Of a DNA stretch of 64,000 nt, positions 57,628-64,000 are shown one piece after another (position 1 is the stretch's first letter; every line of letters begins with the position of its first letter). This DNA comes from Leptolyngbya sp. CCY15150 (GTDB lineage Bacteria; Cyanobacteriota; Cyanobacteriia; RECH01), in the NCBI RefSeq assembly GCF_016888135.1, contig NZ_JACSWB010000207.1, positions 1 to 64,000 of the forward strand. Reading direction: 5' to 3'. The translations under genes and the position numbers were made by a program. Below the pieces are notes generated by a model. It searched no databases. It saw nothing but the letters and a program-made list of their open reading frames with translations, and was not told where the DNA came from.

Positions 57628-59697
57628 ATGGTCGCCCTTACTCGCTCGTCCACTGCATTTCCTTTGTCAGCCGTTGTTGGTCAAGAGGCCATTAAGCTAG
57701 CGCTGCTGCTGGCGGCGGTGGATCCAGGGTTGGGCGGTGTGGTGATTGCCGGACGGCGAGGCACAGCAAAATCGGTGATGTCCCGCGCTATCCATGCCCT
57801 CTTGCCGCCCATTGAGGTGGTTCAAGGCTCCTGCTGCAACTGCGACCCCCTCCACCCCGATCAGTGGGATGACGACACCCTGCAGCGGCTGGCCGACCTG
57901 CCCCCCGTAGAGTCAACAGATAGTATTGCACCTCCCTGTCCCCTACCCACCGAGATCGTACCGGCACCCTTCATCCAAATTCCCCTCGGCGTTACTGAAG
58001 ATCGCCTGATTGGATCCGTAGATGTGGCCCAGTCGATTCAGCGGGGCGAGACGGTGTTCCAGCCGGGGCTGTTGGCGGAGGCCAATCGCGGCGTTCTGTA
58101 TGTCGATGAAATTAATTTGCTGGATGATCAAATTGCTAACCTGCTGCTGTCGGCCTTAACCGACGGGCGCAATTTGATTGAACGGGAAGGTATTAGTTTT
58201 CAGCATCCCTGCCGTCCCCTGCTGATCGCCACCTACAACCCCGAAGAGGGAGAGTTGCGATCGCATCTTTTAGATCGCATTGCCATTGCCCTATCCGCCG
58301 ATGCGGTGCTGGGGTTGGATGAACGGGTGATGGCGGTGGAGCAAGCCACGAACTATGCCGAAACGCCCCAGGCCTTTCTGGCCCAGTATGACGAAGAACT
58401 AGATGGCCTCAAAACCCAGATCTTGCTGGCGCGGGAATGGTTGAAAGACGTTCGGATTAAGCCAGACCAAATTGCCTACTTAGTGAACGAAGCCATGCGG
58501 GCCGGGGTGCAGGGGCACCGAGCCGAGCTGTTTGCCGTGCGGGTGGCCAAGGCCCATGCGGCTTTTGATGGCCGGGTGGATGTCACCGCCGACGATCTGC
58601 GCCGAGCCGTGGAACTGGTGATTGTGCCCCGAGCCACGGTGGTGCAAACGCCGCCGGAGGAAGAACAGCCCCCACCGCCACCGCCACCCCCCAACCAGCC
58701 CGATGCCTCGGATCAAGATCAGGACGAACCCGAGGATCAAGAGGAGCAGGAGGAGGAGCAGGACGAACCGGAGGATCAAGAGGAGCAGGAACCGCCGGGC
58801 GTGCCGGAAGAGTTTGTCTTCGATCCAGAAGGGGTGATTCTCGACCCTAATGTGCTGTACTTTGCCCAGATGGCCAACCGTCAGGGGAAATCGGGTTCCC
58901 GAGGCATGATTTTCTCCGAAGACCGGGGACGCTATATCAAGCCCATGCTGCCCCGCGGCCAGGTGCGCCGCATTGCCGTGGATGCCACCCTGCGATCGGC
59001 TGCGCCCTACCAAAAGGCCCGCCGGGAGCGCCAGCCCAACCGCCGGGTGATTGTGGAACAGTCGGATATTCGCGCCAAGCGCCTGGCCCGCAAAGCTGGA
59101 TCCCTGGTGATTTTTGTGGTGGATGCGTCGGGGTCTATGGCGCTGAACCGCATGCAGTCTGCCAAGGGTGCCGTGCTGCGACTCTTGACTGAGGCCTACC
59201 AAAACCGCGATCAGGTGGCGCTGATTCCCTTCCGGGGTGAACAGGCCGAGGTGTTGCTGCCCCCAACCCGATCGATCGCAGCAGCCAGTCGGCGGCTGGA
59301 GCGAATGCCCTGCGGCGGTGGATCGCCCCTAGCCCATGGTCTCACCCAGGCGGTGCGGGTGGGCACCAATTCTCAAAAGTCTGGGGATGTGGGGCAGGTG
59401 GTGATCGTGGCGATTACCGACGGACGGGGTAACATTCCCCTAGCGCGATCGCTCGGTGAAACCATTCCCGACGGCGAAAAGCCCAATATTAAGGAAGAGT
59501 TGCTGGATATTGCCGGTAAGGTTCGAGCCACGGGCATGCAGCTTTTGGTGATTGATACCGAAAATAAATTTGTCTCCACCGGCTTTGCTAAGGAACTGGC
59601 GAAACAGGCGGGCGGCAAGTATTACCATCTGCCCAAGGCCAACGATCAGGCGATCGCTGCCATGGCCATGGGTGCCCTGTCCGATCTGCGCAACTAA
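57628..59697 (+). CDS. chlD: Magnesium chelatase subunit D
   Basis: AAA+ subunit that, with ChlI and ChlH, inserts Mg into protoporphyrin IX, the first committed step to chlorophyll. I use ATG 57628 ([11 protein letters not shown]), giving 689 residues; a TTG six bases earlier is also in frame. The AAA+ part has [20 protein letters not shown] (an altered P-loop), [10 protein letters not shown] and [17 protein letters not shown] poly-Pro stretch and a long Glu/Gln/Asp-rich linker (about 350-395) follow. The C-terminal integrin-I domain has the MIDAS motif [11 protein letters not shown]. All parts are intact. Confidence 0.97.
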   Translation: MVALTRSSTAFPLSAVVGQEAIKLALLLAAVDPGLGGVVIAGRRGTAKSVMSRAIHALLPPIEVVQGSCCNCDPLHPDQWDDDTLQRLADLPPVESTDSIAPPCPLPTEIVPAPFIQIPLGVTEDRLIGSVDVAQSIQRGETVFQPGLLAEANRGVLYVDEINLLDDQIANLLLSALTDGRNLIEREGISFQHPCRPLLIATYNPEEGELRSHLLDRIAIALSADAVLGLDERVMAVEQATNYAETPQAFLAQYDEELDGLKTQILLAREWLKDVRIKPDQIAYLVNEAMRAGVQGHRAELFAVRVAKAHAAFDGRVDVTADDLRRAVELVIVPRATVVQTPPEEEQPPPPPPPPNQPDASDQDQDEPEDQEEQEEEQDEPEDQEEQEPPGVPEEFVFDPEGVILDPNVLYFAQMANRQGKSGSRGMIFSEDRGRYIKPMLPRGQVRRIAVDATLRSAAPYQKARRERQPNRRVIVEQSDIRAKRLARKAGSLVIFVVDASGSMALNRMQSAKGAVLRLLTEAYQNRDQVALIPFRGEQAEVLLPPTRSIAAASRRLERMPCGGGSPLAHGLTQAVRVGTNSQKSGDVGQVVIVAITDGRGNIPLARSLGETIPDGEKPNIKEELLDIAGKVRATGMQLLVIDTENKFVSTGFAKELAKQAGGKYYHLPKANDQAIAAMAMGALSDLRN

Positions 59698-59903
59698 CAG
59701 GCGTCGTAGCCTAATCAATCGGTTTAGGCATTCTAATGAGATCACTATCGAGGCGGTGTGTTGCGATCGCCAAAGTGCAGGACAATAGTAGGCACACGAC
59801 CAACGCGACGGCTCAGACGGCGATCGCAACGCTGCAGGAAAAGCTCGGGACAGTCAGGCTGCCCATCGATCGTGTCGGTCACTAAGGAAGGATACCGGTT
59901 GCT

Positions 59904-60698
59904 ATGGATAAGCTAATTCAAGGGCTGCGCAACTTTCAGAGCCAATATTTCTGTCAACATCGAGAGCTGTTTGAACAACTAGCCCACGGGCAAAAACCTC
60001 GGGTGTTGTTCATCGCCTGCTCCGATTCTCGGGTGGAACCCAACATCATCACCCAAACGGACATTGGCGATCTGTTTGTCATCCGCAACGCCGGTAATAT
60101 CGTGCCCCCCTACGGCTCCACCAACGGCGGCGAAGGAGCATCGATTGAATATGCCATCCATGCCTTGAATATTGAGCAAGTGGTGATCTGCGGCCACACC
60201 CACTGCGGTGCCATGAAAGGTCTCCTCAAGCTCGACAGCATTCGAGACACCATGCCCCTGGTCTGCGACTGGCTGAAGCACGCCGAAGCCACCCGTCGCC
60301 TGATTCGTGAGAACTATTCCAACCTAGAGGGCGAGGAGTTAGAAGACCTCACCGTGGCGGAGAACGTGCTCACGCAGATTGAGAACCTGAAAACCTATCC
60401 GGTGATCCATTCTCGGCTATCCCAGAAGAAAATTCAGCTTCATGCCTGGGTCTACAACATTGAAACCGGCACCGTGATGACCTACGACCCCGAGGCCCAC
60501 GGCTTTACACCGGTGAACGCTGAACATCCGATTTGCTCCATCGAATTCACCCCCACCGAATCGCCCTCCCTGCGCGGCAACAACGGGAGTCCTGCGGTTG
60601 CGGCGGCAAGCCGAGATCCCAAGCCCGTATACGAATCATCCTGGCTGCCACCGGAGCAACTAGAGCGCATCTATCGCGGCTCGTCCTCCCGGCGTTAA
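59904..60698 (+). CDS. ccaA: Carboxysomal beta-carbonic anhydrase
   Basis: Zinc enzyme that converts bicarbonate to CO2 inside the beta-carboxysome, next to Rubisco. The 264 residues contain the zinc site Cys39, Asp41 and Arg43 (ACSDSRVEPN) with His98 and Cys101 (CGHTHCGAMKGLL). The core ends near residue 195. A C-terminal extension of about 70 residues ends LPPEQLERIYRGSSSRR, which matches the CcmM-binding tail motif of Synechocystis CcaA. That motif separates it from non-carboxysomal enzymes. Other carboxysome genes are not in the window. Confidence 0.92.
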   Translation: MDKLIQGLRNFQSQYFCQHRELFEQLAHGQKPRVLFIACSDSRVEPNIITQTDIGDLFVIRNAGNIVPPYGSTNGGEGASIEYAIHALNIEQVVICGHTHCGAMKGLLKLDSIRDTMPLVCDWLKHAEATRRLIRENYSNLEGEELEDLTVAENVLTQIENLKTYPVIHSRLSQKKIQLHAWVYNIETGTVMTYDPEAHGFTPVNAEHPICSIEFTPTESPSLRGNNGSPAVAAASRDPKPVYESSWLPPEQLERIYRGSSSRR

Positions 60699-60775
60699 TC
60701 GCGCGATCGCCAGTCTAAGATCGCTGTCCTAAATTCACCGCCAGAGGCCGATCGTCACCCTTCATCGTTGAACCT

Positions 60776-61420
60776 ATGGTTACCAACCGCTGGACATCTG
60801 CTGACCATGCGCTGCAATATCTGCGCCGGGCCGATTCCCTTCCCCATCGCACCGAAGGGGAAGGAGTGCTCTTAGATCACGTCCCCCAGGATGTTCGGCG
60901 CATTCTGGATATTGGTACCGGCGATGGGCGACTATTGGCGCTGCTGAAATGCGATCGCCCCCAGACCCAAGGCGTGGCCCTGGATTTTTCTCCGACAATG
61001 CTAGAGGCCGTGCGATCGCGCTTTGCTGATGACGCCACGGTGGAGATTGTGGCCCATAACCTAGAGGAACCGCTGCCGGAACTGGGCACCTTTGACGCCA
61101 TTGTCTCTAGCTTTGCCATTCATCACCTCGGGGACGCCCGCAAGCGATCGCTCTACGGTGAAATTTTCGATCGCCTAGAACCGGGGGGCATCTTCTGCAA
61201 CCTAGAGCATGTCTCATCTCCCACGCCCCGATTACATGAACTCTTCCTGCGATCGCTCAGCATCGATCCCAAAGACGACGATCCGTCTAATCAGCTTTTG
61301 GACGTTGAAACCCAGCTCACTTGGTTGCGGGAGATGGGCTTCAATGACGTAGACTGCTATTGGAAATGGCTAGAAATGGCGCTGTTGATTGGCGTCAAGC
61401 CCGCCCTGTCGGCATCCTGA
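60776..61420 (+). CDS. Class I SAM-dependent methyltransferase
   Basis: A 214-residue predicted methyltransferase. Motif I is ILDIGTGDGRLLALL near residue 39. Motif II is GVALDFSPTMLE. TFDAIVSSFAIHHLGD is the post-II segment, followed by LEPGGIFCNLEHV. The fold appears complete. The substrate is unknown. It lies 77 bp after ccaA on the same strand and about 220 bp before hemL. No neighbouring gene suggests a pathway. Confidence 0.85.
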   Translation: MVTNRWTSADHALQYLRRADSLPHRTEGEGVLLDHVPQDVRRILDIGTGDGRLLALLKCDRPQTQGVALDFSPTMLEAVRSRFADDATVEIVAHNLEEPLPELGTFDAIVSSFAIHHLGDARKRSLYGEIFDRLEPGGIFCNLEHVSSPTPRLHELFLRSLSIDPKDDDPSNQLLDVETQLTWLREMGFNDVDCYWKWLEMALLIGVKPALSAS

Positions 61421-61638
61421 TCGACCATCGGTTAAAGATTATCGCGAAGATTCTTGCGATCGCCAAGATCAGTCGATGCCAACGATAGGATAATAGGAAG
61501 ATTCTGAACACCGATTCCACCCTGTCATGACCGTGGAATAAAGGGTGACCTGGGGAGCGATCGCATCCCCACTGGCGATCCGCGTCAGACATCCCGCTGA
61601 GAATTGACCGTGAGGCGACTAGTTTTAAGGAGAGTGTT

Positions 61639-62940
61639 TTGGTTACCAGCCCTGTTTTTACAACCACAAAATCAGAAGAAATCTTTGCCGCCGCCCAAAA
61701 ACTCATGCCCGGTGGCGTGAGTTCGCCAGTGCGGGCCTTTAAGTCCGTGGGAGGGCAGCCGATTGTCTTCGACCGCGTCAAAGGTGCCTACATCTGGGAT
61801 GTAGACGGCAATCAATATATTGACTATGTCGGCACGTGGGGCCCCGCCATCTGTGGTCACGCCCACCCCGATGTCTTGGCAGCGCTCCATGACGTCCTCG
61901 ATAAAGGCACCAGCTTTGGCGCACCCTGCTACCTAGAAAACGTGCTGGCAGAAATGGTGATCGACGCCGTACCCAGCATTGAAATGGTGCGCTTCGTCAA
62001 CTCCGGCACCGAAGCTTGCATGGCCGTGCTGCGCTTGATGCGGGCCTTCACCGGTCGCGACAAGATCATTAAATTTGAAGGCTGCTACCACGGCCATGCC
62101 GATATGTTCTTGGTGAAGGCCGGATCTGGGGTTGCCACCCTCGGTCTGCCCGACTCCCCCGGCGTCCCCAAGGCGGCCACCCAAGCTACCTTGACCGCTC
62201 CCTACAATGACCTGGAAGCAGTAAAAGCCCTGTTTGCCGAGAATCCCAACGAAATCGCTGGGGTGATCCTAGAGCCGGTTGTGGGCAACTCCGGCTTCAT
62301 TCCCCCCGATGCCGGTTTTCTGGAAGGACTGCGGGTGCTCACCCAAGAACATGGCGCGCTGCTGGTGTTCGACGAAGTGATGACCGGCTTCCGCATTGCC
62401 TATGGCGGTGCCCAAGAGCGTTTTGGCGTCACCCCTGACCTCACCACCCTCGGGAAAATTATCGGCGGCGGTCTACCTGTGGGAGCCTACGGCGGTCGGC
62501 GCGACATCATGGACATGGTGGCTCCGGCTGGGCCCATGTATCAAGCGGGCACCCTATCGGGCAACCCCCTAGCCATGACGGCAGGCATCAAAACCCTAGA
62601 ACTGCTGCGCCAGCCTGGCACCTACGAGCAGCTCGATCGAATCACCAAGAAGCTAGCTGAGGGGATGCTGGCGATCGCCCAAGAAACGGGTCACGAGGCC
62701 TGCGGTGGGCAAATCAGCGCCATGTTCGGCTTCTTCTTCAACGCTGGCCCGGTGCATAACTACGAAGATGCTAAGACGTCGGATCTAGCCAAATTTGGTC
62801 GCTTCCATCGCGGCATGTTGGAACAAGGCGTGTACCTGGCTCCATCCCAGTTTGAAGCCGGCTTCACCTCCTTGGCCCACACCGATGAAGACATCGATCG
62901 CACCCTAGAAGCAGCGCGTACCGTGATGTCGAAGCTGTAG
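61639..62940 (+). CDS. hemL: Glutamate-1-semialdehyde 2,1-aminomutase
   Basis: PLP enzyme of the C5 pathway that makes 5-aminolevulinate for chlorophyll, heme and bilins. The 433-residue length is normal. Start is TTG 61639, chosen because AAGGAG lies at 61627-61632, six bases before it, and no ATG is in frame nearby. Motifs: [36 protein letters not shown], the PLP-contacting FDEVMTGFR, and Lys in [19 protein letters not shown]. The C-terminal [20 protein letters not shown] is typical. A repeat cluster follows the stop. Confidence 0.97.
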   Translation: MVTSPVFTTTKSEEIFAAAQKLMPGGVSSPVRAFKSVGGQPIVFDRVKGAYIWDVDGNQYIDYVGTWGPAICGHAHPDVLAALHDVLDKGTSFGAPCYLENVLAEMVIDAVPSIEMVRFVNSGTEACMAVLRLMRAFTGRDKIIKFEGCYHGHADMFLVKAGSGVATLGLPDSPGVPKAATQATLTAPYNDLEAVKALFAENPNEIAGVILEPVVGNSGFIPPDAGFLEGLRVLTQEHGALLVFDEVMTGFRIAYGGAQERFGVTPDLTTLGKIIGGGLPVGAYGGRRDIMDMVAPAGPMYQAGTLSGNPLAMTAGIKTLELLRQPGTYEQLDRITKKLAEGMLAIAQETGHEACGGQISAMFGFFFNAGPVHNYEDAKTSDLAKFGRFHRGMLEQGVYLAPSQFEAGFTSLAHTDEDIDRTLEAARTVMSKL

Positions 62941-63023
62941 GGTTCTACCCAAGCTAGCCGAGCATCGTTCTATTAATAGTCAACGGATGTCTAGTTCCCT
63001 TAGTTGACGAACAAAACTCAAAG

Positions 63024-63129
63024 CCCCTCACCCCAAACCCCTCTCCCAGGACGGGAGAGGCTTTGAAAGTGCTTGACCTTTCTTGCTCCCCTTCTACCCT
63101 TGTGGGAGAAGGGGCTGGGGGATGAGGGG
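63024..63129. repeat. Clover-like intergenic repeat, second copy
   Basis: Begins CCCCTCACCCC and ends GGGGATGAGGGG. Internal stems are CTCTCCC...GGGAGAG and CCCCTTCT...AGAAGGGG. The organisation mirrors the 55782-55874 element. Confidence 0.7.
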
Positions 63130-63154
63130 AAACGCTAGGTCAACAAATCACCCC

Positions 63155-63182
63155 AGCCCTCTCCCAACGTTGGGAAAGGGCT
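63155..63182 (+). terminator. Probable hemL terminator hairpin
   Basis: AGCCCT and TCCCAA pair with TTGGGA and AGGGCT around a CG centre, with one internal mismatch. TTTT follows about 9 nt later. It lies beyond the repeat copy, so readthrough of the repeat is implied. Confidence 0.4.
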
Positions 63183-63304
63183 AGGCTCTGTTTTAAAACC
63201 TGCTAAACCCCTTGATCTTTCGTACGAGAGAATCAGGGCTTGGATGAGTTTTAAAACACTCCCTAGGATGAGGGGTAGATTAGATAGCCTAGCTGGATTT
63301 AAAA

Positions 63305-63898
63305 TCAGTCCTCGCGCTGGATAAACTCAGCGGAATTGGCGACATCTGTGGGAGCGTAGTCAATTCGGTAGTTGGCGATCGCGATCGTTGCATCAATCGC
63401 GATCGTTGCATCGGTCTCATCTGTGGCGTCTGGAAACGCAGCGATCGCTGCCTCTGGATTGGTGAAGCAAAACCATAGGCGGCGTTCATCAAAGTCGAAG
63501 CGAGGCAGGGATGAACGAGTTTCATCGACATTGAAACAGGGCGTTCCCTCCGAGGCCCCTGGAAACATAAACTCCGGTTCGTAGGTGCCGCTCACCGTCG
63601 TGGTACCCTCAAACTCAGCCCAGCCCGAGATAATCTGGTTGTTGTCGCCATGGAACATCACCTCAAGGCCGGTGAGTTCTAGCCCAGCAATGCGATCGCC
63701 CACCTGGACATCTTGAGGATCAAACGAGGTGGGCTGATTCCCATCATCTGCCGGTGGCTCATCTTCAGGAGATACCTCTGGCACCTCTGGCACCGGGGGC
63801 AATTCGGGCGGCACATCGGACGGCTCTCCACATGCCCCTAGTCCCACAATAAGACTAGCCAAGCACAAGCCTAGACCACGTTGAACATTGAGCCTCAT
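63305..63898 (-). CDS. Putative lipoprotein with HIP1-derived repeat
   Basis: A 197-residue protein with a lipoprotein signal: a hydrophobic segment (GLCLASLIVGLGAC) ending in a lipobox with Cys23. Residues about 30-60 are Pro/Glu/Asp-rich. The rest (about 60-185) is beta-rich with two Cys (residues near 121 and 143). Near residues 163-178 the sequence ATIAIDATIAIA stems from a repeated DNA unit holding GCGATCG. No family is recognised. It is probably tethered to the outer or inner membrane and has unknown function. Confidence 0.7.
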   Translation of the reverse strand: MRLNVQRGLGLCLASLIVGLGACGEPSDVPPELPPVPEVPEVSPEDEPPADDGNQPTSFDPQDVQVGDRIAGLELTGLEVMFHGDNNQIISGWAEFEGTTTVSGTYEPEFMFPGASEGTPCFNVDETRSSLPRFDFDERRLWFCFTNPEAAIAAFPDATDETDATIAIDATIAIANYRIDYAPTDVANSAEFIQRED

Positions 63899-63941
63899 AC
63901 ATTCTTCTCCCTATCGTTTTGCAGCTAGGCATCACCACCCG

Positions 63942-64000
63942 TTACTGCAACCCCAGCAGCCAGCCCGCCAGCGATCGCCCTCGGCTTTGGGGCGTGATCA
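63942..64000 (-). CDS. Possible 3' end of a gene crossing the window edge
   Basis: On the minus strand a frame stays open from the edge to a TAA at 63942-63944 and would encode ITPQSRGRSLAGWLLGLQ at a C-terminus. A second frame, ending at 63925, is also open, so frame choice is uncertain. Only 59 bases are visible, and no family can be named. Confidence 0.25.
   Translation of the reverse strand, partial: ITPQSRGRSLAGWLLGLQ

Larger units (their letters stand above)
62941..63304. other. Intergenic repeat cluster between hemL and the lipoprotein
   Basis: About 360 bp in a convergent gap. It holds a clover-like repeat (63024-63129), a hairpin (63155-63182), and two copies of the palindrome GTTTTAAAAC (63190-63199 and 63248-63257). 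The cluster probably terminates both genes. Confidence 0.5.

Noticed and set aside
58480..59202. 240-codon minus-strand frame opposite chlD
   Set aside because: Lies wholly within chlD, has a low-complexity Leu-rich run opposite the acidic linker, and no domain.
1..64000. CRISPR arrays, tRNA genes, prophage or transposase genes
   Set aside because: No regularly spaced repeats, no tRNA T-loop with matching stems, and no transposase, integrase or phage proteins found by eye.

Overview
The window is chromosomal DNA of a cyanobacterium. The octamer GCGATCGC (HIP1, a cyanobacterial hallmark) recurs in nearly every gene. The gene content also fits: magnesium-chelatase chlD, hemL (C5 tetrapyrrole route), the carboxysomal carbonic anhydrase ccaA, the cyanophycin pair cphB/cphA, a cyAbrB regulator, ribBA with a long C-terminal extension, and a geranylgeranyl-reductase-family flavoprotein. 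GC content is moderate to high. The species cannot be named from this sequence alone.

Layout. 0-10 kb: a strong leftward promoter at the edge (possibly of an rRNA operon outside the window), nadC, glpK, a CBS-containing histidine kinase, a glycosyltransferase, an MBL-fold hydrolase with altered metal ligands, ppa, a small membrane protein and a secreted amidase. 10-20 kb: pdhB, an FAH-family enzyme, rpsF, lepA, a PPC/SBBP-repeat protein, a YdcF-like protein, a STAS protein and a CHAD protein. 20-30 kb: a transketolase/phosphoketolase-like ThDP enzyme, an adenylate cyclase, dnaX, a 59-residue small protein, a PhyH-like oxygenase, then 1.37 kb without a recognisable gene. 30-40 kb: a geranylgeranyl-reductase-family gene; a leftward set of DUF2997 protein, membrane-anchored GrpE-like protein and lidless Hsp70-like protein; ribBA, pcrA, ispF and trmD. 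40-50 kb: cphB-cphA, an SDR, a Ser/Thr kinase, a LivH-type permease, an HtrA/Deg protease and a TPR protein. 50-64 kb: a YbjQ protein, a GT2-TPR glycosyltransferase, acetolactate synthase with a C-terminal zinc ribbon, an alpha/beta-hydrolase-like protein, cyAbrB, an Rrf2 protein, chlD, ccaA, a methyltransferase, hemL and a lipoprotein.

Most genes stand alone or in pairs, as is usual in cyanobacteria, so most functions follow from family rather than operon context. Clear functional groupings are cphB-cphA (breakdown and synthesis of the nitrogen reserve cyanophycin), the Hsp70/GrpE-like/DUF2997 set, and trmD-ispF. chlD and hemL both serve tetrapyrrole synthesis but are not adjacent.

I found no transposase, prophage, CRISPR array, tRNA or rRNA body. 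The mobile-looking DNA is limited to small intergenic repeats: a 77-bp MITE-like unit, three relatives of a clover-like repeat, and several short tandem repeats. I see no obviously new multi-gene system. The best candidate for one is the three-gene chaperone set near 31.2-33.7 kb.
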